From the NCBI RefSeq assembly GCF_027172205.1, contig NC_070614.1, positions 30,380,501 through 30,444,500 on the forward strand: 64,000 nucleotides of DNA, given 5' to 3'. Made by a program: the position numbers and the translations under genes. This DNA comes from Podarcis raffonei. Lineage: Eukaryota; Chordata; Lepidosauria; Squamata; Lacertidae. Positions 44,466 through 56,629 of the stretch are shown in pieces; positions within the stretch are counted from its first letter, which is position 1, and every line of letters starts with the position of its first letter. The notes under the pieces were generated by a model. That model had not been told where the DNA came from. It did not search any database and was given only the letters and a program-made list of their open reading frames with translations.

Positions 44466-44630
44466 CATGTCGACTGAAAAGAATTGTTGTCCAGAGCAAC
44501 TGGTGGTTAGCAAGATGGAGAAGGCAAGGCTAACCATTTTTTTAAAAAAAACTGTCCTATGTTAGCTATATTTCCACTGCATGTTTTTTCTGAGCATCAT
44601 GTGCTTAACGTTACAACAGCCATTTAGAAT

Positions 44631-44720
44631 TATAGAATTGTAGAGTTGGAAGGGCCCTCAGGGCTCATCTAGTCCAACCCCCTGCAATGCAGGAAACTCA
44701 ACTAAATTGTACTTGACAGA
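44631..44720 (-). mobile_element. CR1 LINE 3' end (minus)
   Basis: GAATTGTAGAGTTGGAAGGG and TCTAGTCCAACCCCCTGCAA are the CR1 3' end signature. Only about 90 bp are left. Confidence 0.8.
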
Positions 44721-46079
44721 TAGCCTTAAAAACTTCCTTAAACATACAGTACTTCAAAAAGCAAAAAGGCCTGGCTTGGTGCAGAGTAGAATGAAATAAT
44801 TTCATAGGCCCCGCCACTCATAAGGGTCAAGATAGCATGCTGATGCACACAGAGTCCATTGGGCAGTGTGTCATGTTAAAAACTTAAGTTTATTGTTCAT
44901 AAAATGTTATGTTTGTATTCATTGTATTTGAAATGCTGTGCAGAGGTTTGCATTAGGTAGGTGATGAAGCATGGAGGGGTGAAGGTTTCTTTCCAGTCGA
45001 ATTTAATTGATGCCCCATCTCTTGGAACTGGAGATCACTTTATTTTCACAGCAGGAGAAGTCATTCAGCTCAGCGTTATGAACAAACAAGTTGCATGTAT
45101 GGATCTCTCTCTGGGAGCAGTGAGAGTCTAGACCTTGGACTGTATGAAGAACTTAAAGAAGACTGGGCCGCATTGCTAGTTGTTGAAGAACAACGTGTTA
45201 GTTTATTTTTGCAGTTTATTTTGTAGCATTTCTATTTTGCACAAGGTCCAGATCAGGGATTCTCCTTGCAACAACTCTTAGACTTTATACTTGAAATACA
45301 CATAGGCTTTTGAGTCACTCATAGGCTTTTGTGGTGAATGGGAGAACACACATGGTTTGCTTGGGTGGAGAATAAATTGAAATCTTACTAAAAGAAAAAA
45401 AGTTTCCATAATTACTGCTTAATGAGGGCTCCCACACAGTACAACTCTGAAGTTCAGTACCATTTTTCATAAACTTATTAAAAATGCAACTTAACCTATA
45501 GATATTATAGTTTCTGGAGTACAAACACTGAATAAATCCTGCCATCGAATTCACCTTCATTTGCAGGTAACAAATTGGGGTGGCCATTTCTGTGCTTTTT
45601 CCAGGGCAGCAATTTTATCCATAAAATCTTTTGGGGGGAAGGACTTATCAGAGCAACCCCGAGAAAGAAAAAGTGCAACCAACAAAGCTCTGCAGCTGAT
45701 GCCAGGACCCCAAAATTACTAGCAAATATGTTGACTTTAAAACACGAGGGGAGGGGGGAAACAAATTTATTGAAAAATAGAATGTGTTTGATAATTTTTG
45801 GAATCTATCATTCCAAGATATTATGCAGCCCTTTACGCTGTAAATATAATAGCAGACAAGGTCACTGAATACGTATTCTTAATGTTATTTAAACCATATT
45901 TTATTGTCTCCATATGAATATATGAGATTATTAATTTATATTGGTATTTCATGTTTACATTCCTATATATTAAATATGACTACAAATACTAGAGGGAAGG
46001 AGGAAGAGGGAAGGGGAGAGAGAGAAGAAAATAGGTATGTTGCTTCACACCCATTCCCTAAAAAAGGAAATCCTTTTAC
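44721..46079. other. Intergenic, nothing recognised
   Basis: No gene or clear repeat seen. A purine-rich run lies at 45990-46030. Confidence 0.4.
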
Positions 46080-46091
46080 AATGTTGCACTT

Positions 46092-46521
46092 GCTGTTGTT
46101 GTTTAGTTGTTTAGTCGTGTCCGACTCTTCATGACCCCATGGATTAGAGCACGCCAGGCACTTCTGGCTTCCACTGCCTCCCGCAGGTTGGTCAGACTCA
46201 TGTTTGTAGCTTCGAGAACGCTGTCCAACCTTCTCGTCCTCTGACGTCCCCTTCTTCTTGTGCCCTCAATCTTTCCCAACATCAGGGTCTTTTCCAGGGA
46301 GTCTTCTCTTCTCATGAGGTAGGCAAAGTATTAGAGCCTCAGCTTCACGATCTGTCCTTCCAGTGAGCACTCAGGGCTGATCTCCTTAAGAATGGATACG
46401 TTTGATCTTCTTGCAGTCCATGGGACTCTCAAGAGTCTCCTCCAGCACCATAATTCAAAAGCATCAATTCTTTGGCGGTCAGCCTTCTTGATGGTCCAGC
46501 TCTCACTTCCATACATCACTA
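46092..46521 (-). mobile_element. RTE-BovB LINE, 5'-truncated (minus)
   Basis: On the minus strand it encodes the BovB reverse-transcriptase C-terminus in two frames: YGSESWTIKKADRQRIDAF and GRQRTRRLDSVLEATNMSL. It ends with the BovB 3' hallmark, seen on the plus strand as GTCGTGTCCGACTCTTCATG. A perfect 12-bp target duplication AATGTTGCACTT lies at 46080-46091 and 46522-46533. About 430 bp remain. BovB is known to have moved horizontally among squamates and ruminants. Confidence 0.93.
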
Positions 46522-46620
46522 AATGTTGCACTTACTCTCCTATTATTTCATTTCAGGTGTTTGGACCCAAATGCCACCTTCCCCAAATCAGACAAACCCC
46601 TGAAACCAAACAAAAGGAGA

Positions 46621-46861
46621 GCCAGTATGGTGTAGTGGTTAAGAGCGGTAGTCTAGTAATCTGGGGAACTGGGTTCGTGTCTCCGCTCCTCCACATGCAG
46701 CTGCTGGGTGACCTTGGGCCAGTCACACTTCTCTCAGCCCCACTCACCCCACAGAGTGTTTGTTGTGGGGGAGGAAGGGAAAGGAGAATGTTAGCCGCTT
46801 TGAGACTCCTTAAAGGGAGTGAAAGGCGGGATATCAAATCCAAACTCTTCTTCTTCTTCTT
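46621..46861 (+). mobile_element. tRNA-derived SINE with target duplication
   Basis: The head reads TGGTGTAGTGGTTAAGAGC (A box) and GGGTTCGTGTCTCC (B box). The body holds GTGACCTTGGGCCAGTCACA and TTAGCCGCTTTGAGACTCC, and the tail is (CTT)n. A perfect 10-bp target duplication CAAAAGGAGA lies at 46611-46620 and 46862-46871. Well preserved, so fairly young. Confidence 0.9.
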
Positions 46862-47101
46862 CAAAAGGAGACCAGCTACGTATATCTGCTACAACTACCA
46901 TTGCATAGTCAACCCCAACTTCCACCCTTACTGGCACAAAGTCAGTAGGATTTTGGATTTGGTGGTTCTTCTGCCCCAGATTCTACCTTCCCAACCCCAT
47001 AGGATTGATTTCCCTATGGTGCTATAATAGGTAAACACTTATTTTTAATGGTTTTCATGAGAACTTTCCATTTTCCTTCTTATTATTTTCCTATCTCTTT
47101 G

Positions 47102-48090
47102 TTAACACATTCTGCAGAATCCTCTTTTATGATCAATTACCCTAGTTCTGACCCATGCTACAACTGCAGACCTCTGAAGAGACTCCCTTACATCCTTGTT
47201 TCTTAGGCTGTATATGAGAGGGTTGATCAGAGGTGTTATGATTGTGTAAAAGACAGAGAAGGCTTTGTTCACATCTCCCATGGTGGCAGAGTCTGGTAAG
47301 GCATAAGCAGCTGCTATTGTGCCATAGAAAATGGTTACCACAGTGAGGTGTGAGGAACAGGTGGAGAAGGCTTTTTGCCTCCCAGTAATGGATGGGATCT
47401 TCAGAATGGCAGTAATGATATAGACGTATGACATTAAGGTTAGTGTAAATGGAGGAAGGGTAAATATAGATACAAAAATTAAAATCAGTATTCTTAAAAG
47501 AACTGTGTTACTGCAAGACAACTTCATGACTGGGAAAGTGTCACAAAAGAAATCTCATTAGGACCACAGAAGACTAACCTTGACATCAATATGATTGTTG
47601 TAGTACTAGCGAGAAAGCCAGTCACCCAAGAACCAGCAGCCATTTGGAGGCATAACTTGCCATCCATTAGGGATGCATAATGGAGAGGTTTGCATATGGC
47701 TAAATAGCGATCATAGGACATAGCAGAAAGGAGATAACACTCCACAGCTGCCAGGTATGCAAAAATATAATGTTGCACAAAACAACCATTGACTGAAATA
47801 GTCCTGTCTCCAGTCAGGAAGCTAGCCAGCATTCTAGGCAATATAGCTGAAGTGTACAGGGACTCCAAGCAAGATAAGTTTCCCAAGAAGAAATACATGG
47901 GAGTGTGAAGGTGTCGATCAGTCACAACCAGCACAACTATGAGGACATTCCCAGCCATGGTCATGATGTAGATCAGGAAAAAAACCAGTAGCAGAATAAT
48001 TTTCATGTTTTGAAGATGACTGAATCCCAACAGAATGAATTCCTTGATGGCTGTTTGATTTTTCAGTTCTGGGGTTTCACCAGCTTGCAT
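47102..48090 (-). pseudogene. Olfactory receptor pseudogene, OR6
   Basis: A class II OR whose ATG at 48090 directly follows a splice-acceptor AG. The frame is normal through residue 180 (CGPNEI), with N11 glycosylation, LHTPMYFFLGNLS and VECYLLSAMSYDRY. Near 47552 seven bases are missing compared with relatives (the bases coding the DHF of IDHFFCD), shifting the frame; the shifted frame stops within 10 codons. The rest (LTLMSYVYI, KAFSTCSSHL, NPLIYSLRN) continues undamaged in the other frame to 47102. Only this one lesion is seen, which points to recent loss. Nearest relatives are OR5 and OR7. Confidence 0.95.
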
Positions 48091-48130
48091 CTGTACCAAA
48101 TAAATAATATTGTGGATCACTTTAATCACT

Positions 48131-49139
48131 ACTTATGTTGCACACACTTCCACTGTTGAAGTCAGTCCAAAAAGTAAAATTTCTATTTAACACACTGGTT
48201 TTACTTACTGTCATGTTTTTCTTCCATGTGGAAAGCCAGTTGCTTTCAAATTCATAGATCCAGTCCAATAACACCCCCCAAAAAACTATATATCTGGAAA
48301 TGACAGATATAAAACTACAACTGACTTGAAAGCAATTGTTTGTTGTAGAGAACAGCTCGCTTCCTATTTTTAAACATATTCCTTTGCATAGCTCTTGCTA
48401 TGGATAAGATGCCTATTTTAAAACAGTATTCAGCAACATCAACAGTCCCTTGGAACCACAAGGGGAAAATATGAAATCCCCAGAGGAAATTTGCTGTGTA
48501 TGGAAGAATCTGCATCTTCTAATGAATGTAACAAAGAGAACAGTGGATCAGAGGGACCCATTGTGGGATGGCAAGTGAGTAGAGTCCCTCACTCTTCAGG
48601 TAAAGACAGCTTAGAGTAGAGAGAATTAGGAGCAAGGTGAGTTAGAAATTTCAAATTTAGGATGGGAGTTTGCTGTGATGTGACTGAGAAGGAAAGCTGC
48701 AGGCTGAAAGGCAGCATGATGCCTGATGTCTGCTTGAATCCAGGGCTACAGCTATGAGAGGAATAGGACCCTCTTGGAGTGTCAATGCTGTGAATCCCTC
48801 CATCAGGCTAGACTCAGGCTACATATATGTATAAATGAACCATAAATGACACCACAGTCTCTGCTATGCCTCATTTTCCAAAAGAAAACACAAACCCTGG
48901 GCAAGCCACTTGGAACCCCCCTGGAGTCTTGCATCGCTCAGAGATTGGGGTGGGGTGCAACAGGATGATTACTTAAAAAGATAATGAGAGCCAAGGTCAA
49001 TGAGATCAGAGTCCAGCATTCAAATTACCAGATTAATATGGGAAGCCTACAAGCAAGGCATAAGTGCAGTAGCATCCTTCTTCTCCTAAACCCAAGTAAC
49101 TGATGTTCAGAGGCAAACTAGCATATAGCCATCAAATCT
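48131..49139. other. 5' flank of OR6, nothing recognised
   Basis: No gene or repeat seen. Confidence 0.4.
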
Positions 49140-49350
49140 AGTATTTTATTGATTGATTGATTGATTGATAGATTGAATTTATATACCGCTGTAAACCCGG
49201 GGGTATATGAACAAATATTCTATGCTGGAGGGGAGGATCTAATCCCATTTTTTGGTCTAATCCCTCTTTCAATGTTTTGCTATGTTTTTATCGATTTGAA
49301 GTTACCCAGTATGGCTGGGACTACTCAGCCAGATGGACACTGCATCTTTC
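49140..49350 (+). mobile_element. L2-like LINE 3'-end debris
   Basis: A (GATT)n run, then ATTTATATACCGCTGTAAAC and a later GGCTGGGACTACTCAGCCAG segment resemble the reptile LINE tails at 1855 and 30346. Confidence 0.5.
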
Positions 49351-49359
49351 ACATGAGGG

Positions 49360-50270
49360 AATAATCTCACTTTGGCCCATCCAGGATACGCGGACTTGTG
49401 GGTGGATGCCCAGGTGTTTCCCCATTGATTTGCAGCTGCGTGGACACCAGCCAAAAGTAAGATACTGTGGCCAAGGATCCATACATGCTTGCTGGGCGTA
49501 CCTGGAAAGGAATGGTCACAGGGAACTCATAAGTGACTGCTGACTTCACTGGATGTAACCCTTCTATGCTTTGGAATGCCATGGCCTTGATGGGTTCAGG
49601 ATCCAAACCCCAAGCTGCCACCATTGAGAATGAAATGTTACCTTGCAGGCATTCTAACACAAGAGGCAAAGGACTCGGATGATGCACTCAGATTTGGCTG
49701 ACTGTTTGCCTACCTGGCTTAATTCATTAATTCTGCAAGAGTCACTATGTTAATTACTAGTCAATATTAAATGATATGTAAATTCAGCATGAATGCTTTA
49801 GCACCACATTATAAGTTGGTAGATTCATGCCACTGATTGCTTTGGCCCCCTTTTATACAAGCGGACCAGAGTGAAATTTCCCTTGGCATAGTCTGCTCCT
49901 GTTACCCCAGCCCCTGGCCCCTGCAGATTGACTGAATTTGAATCTGGGTTTGGTGGGAACCCAGAGGCCACCATGACGGCTGTTGGGGACATGTCAATGG
50001 GCAGGAAGAAAGAGGCTTGGCTGTGGGATGATGGGAGAGCCTTGCACCGGGTCACAAACGTCGCCCACTGCTGGATTGGTGAATGGTCATTATAGTTAAA
50101 CTGTGTGCTGTATGAAAGTGTATCCTTTTACTTGTCCTGAATCACCCACCCTTCAGCTTAATTGGATGACCCCTGTTCCAACATTATGAGAGTATGTGTG
50201 TGAATCTTATTTCTTTCCACTTTCTCCACGGTGGGTAGATCTGTGTTCACGTGAAAGATTGGGATAATGT
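49360..50270 (-). other. Unassigned coding-like minus-strand remnants
   Basis: Two protein-like stretches on the minus strand, 49687-49367 and about 50120-49825, have balanced amino-acid use and no low complexity. The first contains AVTYEFPVTIPFQV, the second QQWATFVTRC and FFLPIDMSPTAVMVASGFPP. Neither matches a family I know. The region looks broken and old. The alternating hydrophobic strands could suit a beta-rich structural protein, so an inserted virus or virus-like element is one possibility; chance open DNA is another. Confidence 0.35.
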
Positions 50271-50309
50271 TTCCCATGTGTCAAGATAAACTGGTTTTGA
50301 AATTGAGCA

Positions 50310-50361
50310 GTGTTTTATTTGTTTGTTTGTTTGTTTGTTTGTTTGTTTGTTTGTTTGTTTA
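50310..50361 (+). repeat. (TTTG)n microsatellite
   Basis: About 12 tandem TTTG units, 3' of OR7. Confidence 0.95.
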
Positions 50362-50432
50362 TTGTGATACAGTCTGATAAAATCCAATTTCCTATTTGGT
50401 ACATGAAAACATATGGATTCATCTTGTTTGAG

Positions 50433-51389
50433 CTATGTATCTACAAGCAACTGACGGATCTGTCTCTTCAGTGCCTTCTTTACTTCTTTGTTTCTCAGGC
50501 TGTAGACAAGTGGATTTATCATGGGAGTCAGGACAGCATAGAAAACAGAGAATACTTTGTTAAGGTCTCTCAGTGTGACAGTGTTTGGTAACACATAGAC
50601 AATGGCTATTGTGGAATAGAAAATTGTGACCACAATAAGATGAGATGAGCAAGTAGAAAAGGCCTTTTGTCTGCCACTGGTGGACTTGATTCTCAATATG
50701 GCAGTGATAATGGAAGCATAAGATATCAATGTCAGCAAAAATGGAGGAACGGTGAATACAGAAGCAACAAGGAATATCAAAATCCTCAAAAGACTAGTGT
50801 CACTGCAAGACAATTCTATGAGTGGAAAGACATCACAAAAGAAATGATTTATTTCATTGGGGCCACAGAAAGCTAACCTGGACACTAATATTATTGTTAT
50901 GGAAATAGCCAGAAATCCACTGATGAAAGAGACACCAACTAACTTCACACAGAACTTACCATTCATATGGGTTGCATAATGCAAGGGTCGGCATATAGCT
51001 AAATAGCGATCATAGGACATCACAGATAAGAGATAGCACTCAGCTGCCCCAAATGATGCAAAGAAATAGTGCTGAACAAAGCAGAGATTGAACTGAATAG
51101 ATCTGTCACCAGTTAAAAGGCTGGCCAGAGTCTTGGGCAGAATAGTAGAACTATAGCAGGTCTCCAAGCCAGAAAAATTCCCAAGGAAGAAGTACATGGG
51201 GGTATGAAGATGTTTATCAGCTATAACAAGCATGACAATGAGAATGTTCCCAACCAAGGTAACCATGTAGAAAAGCAGAAAAAGCAAGAAGAGAAGAATT
51301 TGCAGCTCTCGGAGATTACTAAATCCTATAAGGACAAACTCGGTCACATTAGGTTGATTTTCCTTATCGGTGCTGCTTAGAAGTTGCAT
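50433..51389 (-). CDS. Olfactory receptor (class II), OR7
   Basis: An intact 318-residue odorant receptor. The ATG at 51389 follows AG, matching the AG-ATGCA junction of OR6 and OR9. In-frame ATGs at 51404 and 51410 exist upstream but would lie before the junction. Landmarks: N14 glycosylation site, LHTPMYFFLGNFS, FVQHYFFA, AECYLLSVMSYDRY, CGPNEINHFFCDVFP, KAFSTCSSHL and NPLVYSLRN. Together with OR5 and OR6 it forms a minus-strand group sharing the FVQHYxF stretch in TM3 and PPFxLTL in TM5. It is the only undamaged member of that group here. Confidence 0.97.
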   Translation of the reverse strand: MQLLSSTDKENQPNVTEFVLIGFSNLRELQILLFLLFLLFYMVTLVGNILIVMLVIADKHLHTPMYFFLGNFSGLETCYSSTILPKTLASLLTGDRSIQFNLCFVQHYFFASFGAAECYLLSVMSYDRYLAICRPLHYATHMNGKFCVKLVGVSFISGFLAISITIILVSRLAFCGPNEINHFFCDVFPLIELSCSDTSLLRILIFLVASVFTVPPFLLTLISYASIITAILRIKSTSGRQKAFSTCSSHLIVVTIFYSTIAIVYVLPNTVTLRDLNKVFSVFYAVLTPMINPLVYSLRNKEVKKALKRQIRQLLVDT

Positions 51390-51499
51390 CTTTGGGTAAA
51401 ACATATTCATATAATCTGGTGCAAATAAGAGAGGAACACAATATTGCAAATATTATGGGTTGGCCTTCAATTTCACCATTCAGAGGAGCAATCAAAGCA

Positions 51500-52035
51500 A
51501 TGAGTCTTAAGCACATTTGAATGCTTAAAACTCGATGTGAATGGTACTGATGCACAACAACATTCTGATGCACAGCAACATTCTCTGATGCACAGCAACA
51601 TTCTCTGCAGTGTGCTACAGCTTAGCTGTTGTTGTTGCTGCTGCTGTGATATTCCACCCTTCCTTCTAAAGGCACCTAGGGCAACAAACACATAAGTAAT
51701 AAAATTAATTAATGTATTAAAAACATGTTTGAAACAATTCCATTACAGATGCAGAATGGGAAATATCTCTACTTGAAAGATAAGAGGCATTATGGAGAAA
51801 TGTTACCTCTCCAGACTCAGAAAAGAGCCACTACTTTTTCTTGAGAGAGGAGGCTAAACTATGCTTCTAAAAGCAAACCAAAACAAAACAAGCTCCACAT
51901 ATTACCATCACCTGAAGAAATAACAAAAAAATATTGTCCCTGCAAATGGGGCTACATACATAGGAGCTTGAATGCAGGTCTTCCCAGTCTCTCCTGCTTT
52001 CTCCTACTCTGGATCTTAAGAGCAGGACTCATAAG
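51500..52035. other. 5' flank of OR7
   Basis: No gene seen. A short tandem repeat of CTGATGCACAGCAACATTCT units lies at about 51565-51607. Confidence 0.5.
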
Positions 52036-52780
52036 CATCATAGAATCATAGAATCATAGAGTTGGAAGAGACCACAAGGGCCATCGAGTCCAACCCCCTG
52101 CCAAGCAGGAAACACCATCAGAGCACTCCTGACATATGGTTGTCAAGCCTCTGCTTAAAGACCTCCAAAGAAGGAGACTCCACCACACTCCTTGGCAGCA
52201 AATTCCACTGTCGAACAGCTCTTACTGTCAGGAAGTTCTTCCTAATGTTTAGGTGGAATCTTCTTTCTTGTAGTTTGGATCCATTGCTCCGTGTCCGCTT
52301 CTCTGGAGCAGCAGAAAACAACCTTTCTCCCTCCTCTATGTGACATCCTTTTATATATTTGAACATGGCTATCATATCACCCCTTAACCTCCTCTTCTCC
52401 AGGCTAAACATGCCCACCTCCCTTAGCCATTCCTCATAAGGCATCGTTTCCAGGCCTTTGACCATTTTGGTTGCCCTCCTCTGGACACGTTCCAGTTTGT
52501 CAGTGTCCTTCTTGAACTGTGGTGCCCAGAACTGGACACAGTACTCCAGGTGAGGTCTGACCAGAGCAGAATACAGTGGCACTATTACTTCCCTTGATCT
52601 AGATGCTATACTCCTATTGATGCAGCCCAGAATTGCATTGGCTTTTTTAGCTGCCGCGTCACACTGTTGGCTCATGTCAAGTTTGTGGTCAACCAAGTCA
52701 TCATATATTAGTTCAAAGACCTCTTGATTTCCATGGGAAATTTTAAAAAGTAAGAATGTGATTAATTCTCCCACTAAAAA
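52036..52780 (-). mobile_element. CR1 LINE, 5'-truncated (minus)
   Basis: On the minus strand an open run of 218 codons (52774-52118) encodes the CR1 reverse-transcriptase C-terminus: [59 protein letters not shown] and [17 protein letters not shown]. The 3' end at 52036 has CATAGAAT tandem units, the CR1 hallmark. Well preserved. The first 20 or so codons may be flanking sequence. Confidence 0.95.
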
Positions 52781-53599
52781 AAGAACCAGTTGACCTTAAA
52801 AGTGTCTAATTTTTGCACCTTTCTTTTAACTTCCAACAATGATAAATCTCTTTAGATATGTCTCATTTCTCCTGCTGCTTTTGTCACATGGGACAATTTT
52901 AAAAGCAGTGCTGACCCAGTCCTGCATTTTCATCCATTCCAACATTTATTAAAGATAAATATTATTACTGCTGTCTCAGTTTTCATCTTTTCCTTCATTA
53001 TTCATCCTACCTTATACTTTGCCCATAATCTGGGATTTTACAGTTGGAGAAGTTATTAAATCTGTGGTTTGCTGACAAGACATCCAATTAGATTCCTCAC
53101 AGCATTGCAGCATGCCACTTTAAAGCATTTAACAGAGTTCGTTACTAAAAAACTAAATGTCTTTTGGAATGATTTCAATTCTTTTAAATATCAACTGCCT
53201 CATGGCCTGTTAATTTACAGACTATTAATTTCAGTAAGGATGAGTTTAAACTGCAAGCATGATAATCAATGGCACAAGAGTCTCCAAGGAAGAAGGGAAA
53301 TTAGGAGAAAAACCACTGGGGCATCCTGTTAGACTTAAGCAAAACTCTAATCCCACAGGAAATATTAATGAGGAAGCAGAGGCTGATCAAAACATAACAA
53401 TAATAAACAATGCCATGATCTAGGGTTAAGTTGAACCTCACCTGTATTTCTTTGTCCCATTCATGAGCAGTGAAATCAGGGTCACTGGGTTTTGGATTTT
53501 TTTGGTTTTTTCTAGGATGGGTGGCTAACAGTACCACTCACAGGGATATTCAGGGAGATAAAAATATTAGCCAGTCAGGTCACCTCTATGGGCAGGGTT
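52781..53599. other. Intergenic, nothing recognised
   Basis: No gene or clear repeat seen. Confidence 0.4.
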
Positions 53600-54145
53600 G
53601 CAGTGCCGTAAACAGGGGGGCACACCCTGAGCCTCTCCCCTTTTGAACCTTACCAGGATTCACCACCCACTCTCCCATTTGTATATAGCCTGTATGTAGT
53701 CCTGTTCAAAGATGAGTGGGCAGGACAAGGTGGACCTTGCTATGGTATATGTGGTCACCATATTCAGGGCCAGGGAGGATTTTTCCTGCAGACAAATTGG
53801 CTGGTCTGTATATTTTCACCTACCTCATAGAAAACATAACAACTTTGGCGGTTAAGGCATTGGGTTGTATACTTAGCTGATCAGGTAAAGGGGCCAGGGA
53901 GGGGCTGTCTCTGTCTGAGAGCCCACACAGGGGCCAACAGGCCATAGCAACCTTCTCAAAGGTGGCCCTGGCAGGTGACCCCCCCTTTCTACACCTACTT
54001 ATCAACCAGCAGTCGGGCTGCTTGATACCAGATACATACCCAATGACTTTGGCCAAAGCCTATTCCATCTGCAATCAATAAAAGTTTTGACAATTTCCAC
54101 CCAACATCAATGTCCTATGTCTTATTTCATACTGAGACCCTGCAC
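53600..54145 (+). mobile_element. Solo LTR fossil, family A (plus)
   Basis: Carries the family block CCTACCTCATAGAAAACATA near 53820 preceded by GGGCCAGGGAGGATTTTTCC, then AATAAAAG near 54080 and a U5-like end. No coding part. Borders approximate. Confidence 0.6.
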
Positions 54146-54189
54146 CAGGTAGCAGGCATCATGTGCCTGGGTATGCAAATGACACTTGT

Positions 54190-54310
54190 TTTCTGTTAAT
54201 AATCTTGTGTGGTAGCTGGAGTCCAAGGATTGAAAACTGTTGCCTTCCAGATATTGTTAGGTTCCAACTTTTGTCAGATCTAATAAGCATAGGTCAGGGG
54301 TTATTGGAGC
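54190..54310. mobile_element. Remnant of hAT-like MITE
   Basis: GCTGGAGTCCAAGGATTG, GCCTTCCAGATATTGTTAGG and GGTCAGGGGTTATTGGAGCT match the palindromic element type of 33284, much decayed. Confidence 0.4.
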
Positions 54311-55897
54311 TGTCACGCAGACACACCTGGAGGGACATAGATTTTCCTTCCCTGCTGTAAGCATCCAACGCCCACACCAGAACCAGAGTGTTTGTTTAGC
54401 TACAAGTCAGCTACAGAAAAACTTGTTTGGTAAAATAAAATTATCTGGAAATAGCTATAGAATTTACCAGTATTCTCATGACCTATTTATTGGATTTTTT
54501 GGTCATGTAAATATCACATTTGTTGCACTCTCAGCCAGATCACATAATTTTCTTCTTCATGTCTAAATAATTCAATGATAAGAAAGAAAAGGGGGGAACA
54601 ACCTGCCATTTTAAGATGAGAGTTAAGACTATGGCATGTTGGCTCAAGTGCCACAGAATTGTGAAATCAGAAGCTAGGGTGGATGCCTCAATGAATGTAT
54701 CCCATGACCATGCAATGTCACAAATATTGCTTGCTTACAACCAGCAAAGATCGCTGTTGCTGCCTTGGTCTTCCATTGCTAACCACCTGAGCTTTACTGG
54801 ATTGCTAGAGGACTCCTCATGTGAGTTTTTGCTTTTTGCGTACCTCATTCCTTTTTTGTTGACCATTTTATTCCCTCTTACCCCTTCAAGGAAAGCTGTG
54901 AGGGTGAGTTACATGAAACCCCTCATGAGTGCTTTTCCCTCCTTAAAAAATGTTTAGGAGTTCTCTCATTTTATAGTTCAAATCAGGAAAAATAAATGCA
55001 GTAAATGGACAAAAGTACAAAGATTCACAAAATGTTTAGGGGTATGCATCCCCTTGTCCCCCCCCCATCTCTTTCTGTCATTCATATGCCCCCCCACTCA
55101 CCCCAAGCATACACAGTAATACATTTTTCCTCATTATCTTGGGTGCACTTGATGCTCTCCCTCCCTTGAGTGTCTTCTATTTTTTTCTTGCCGTTATTGA
55201 TTGTTAGAAATTTGTACTCATTAATTTCCCTTATGGCTTTAGTGTTTTCTTCTTCTTTTACATTTCTTACTGAGATTTTTTCAGGTTGATTAATTGGTTT
55301 GGATATATATATGATCTATAGATTAATTGTATTATGCAGGGGGAGGGATCTCACAAAAGATTCATCCACATTTTCAGTATAGGGCAAGATTGTCAAGGTG
55401 TCAGAGACACCTAGGCAGCTTTGAAGTGTTGGATATAATGATGTTTCGCTAATATAATGGCTTCTACCTAACATACAACTGATGAAGATCAACAGAAATT
55501 ATGTTATGTGTCCAACTATTCCCATGCTCCAGGATTCCTGAACACTCTTTGCCTGTGACCTGATCACAGCCTGGGTGAAGTATTATTTTATATTTATTTT
55601 TCAATTCCCATTTAGATTTCAGCTGTTTAAATTAAATAGTTTTATTTGACAGAGCATCAGGATGAAAACAGGTAATATCTCATACTGCTCTAACACACAA
55701 ACATAGGAACTAGGGACTCAATACTAGAGGCAGGAAAGGTGTGAGACTGCAGCGGCATCAATAACAGCAAGACTGGCCAGCAGATCATGCTCAGGCATAA
55801 TCTTGACTCCAGTCACAGGAATGACATGCAATAATCATAGTGACTGACTACAGTTTTAATATTTCTCTTTTTCACATTTTGTTTGTCATCTTTCCAG

Positions 55898-55966
<69 letters not shown>

Positions 55967-56629
55967 ACGTGTGCACAGACACACACAAGCCCTTGTAGCT
56001 GTTCATTCATTAAATGGATGCACAGAGAAAATGTAATCAGAAAAGCTCACTTTCAAGATGCAGAAACATCATGAAAACTGACATTGGGTTCTACGGTTTT
56101 CAACTGGTTTTGCAGTTTGACCGACAATGGAGTAATACACCAATATTTGGGATGAATTAATTATTAACAGGAAATCAAGGTGAACATTCATTGTTTTATT
56201 ACAGCCTGACAAACAAATAAGAACAAATGCTCAATAAATCCAACCCTGAATAAACTATATGCAAACAAATTAGGATGAATACTCAACAAATAGGTCATCT
56301 GGAGGTGTTCCAAGTAGTTTTTGAGTCTGTTGGTGAACAAGTATGCATTTTCAATCATCTAGGCTCTTTTATCAGACAATTCTTAAGTTTGATAGTGAGC
56401 ACTCACACTTTACATTGTGGGTGCCCTTTGCAGGATTGCACATGGTGCTACAGTTCCCAGGGAACTTACTGGCAAACAGGGACTGGCCTGCCTCTCAGTG
56501 TTAATTTTTGGAGGTTCATGTCCAGCCTCAGTAGTCAAGTTTCATTGCTGGGAGGTGGTGCCAACAGTATCCAGGCAGTTGGCTTAGGAGATTCACCCTC
56601 CCTACCCTCCCTTAGTTTAATGTTCTCTT
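54311..56629. other. Intergenic, nothing recognised apart from a microsatellite
   Basis: No gene seen. The only clear structure is the CT/CA repeat at 55903-55968. Confidence 0.4.
55903..55968 (+). repeat. (CT)n(CA)n compound microsatellite
   Basis: About 19 CT units directly joined to about 13 CA units. Confidence 0.95.

Noticed and set aside
46621-46700. Possible tRNA gene
   Set aside because: A and B boxes belong to the head of a SINE; the clover-leaf is not closed and the SINE body and tail follow.
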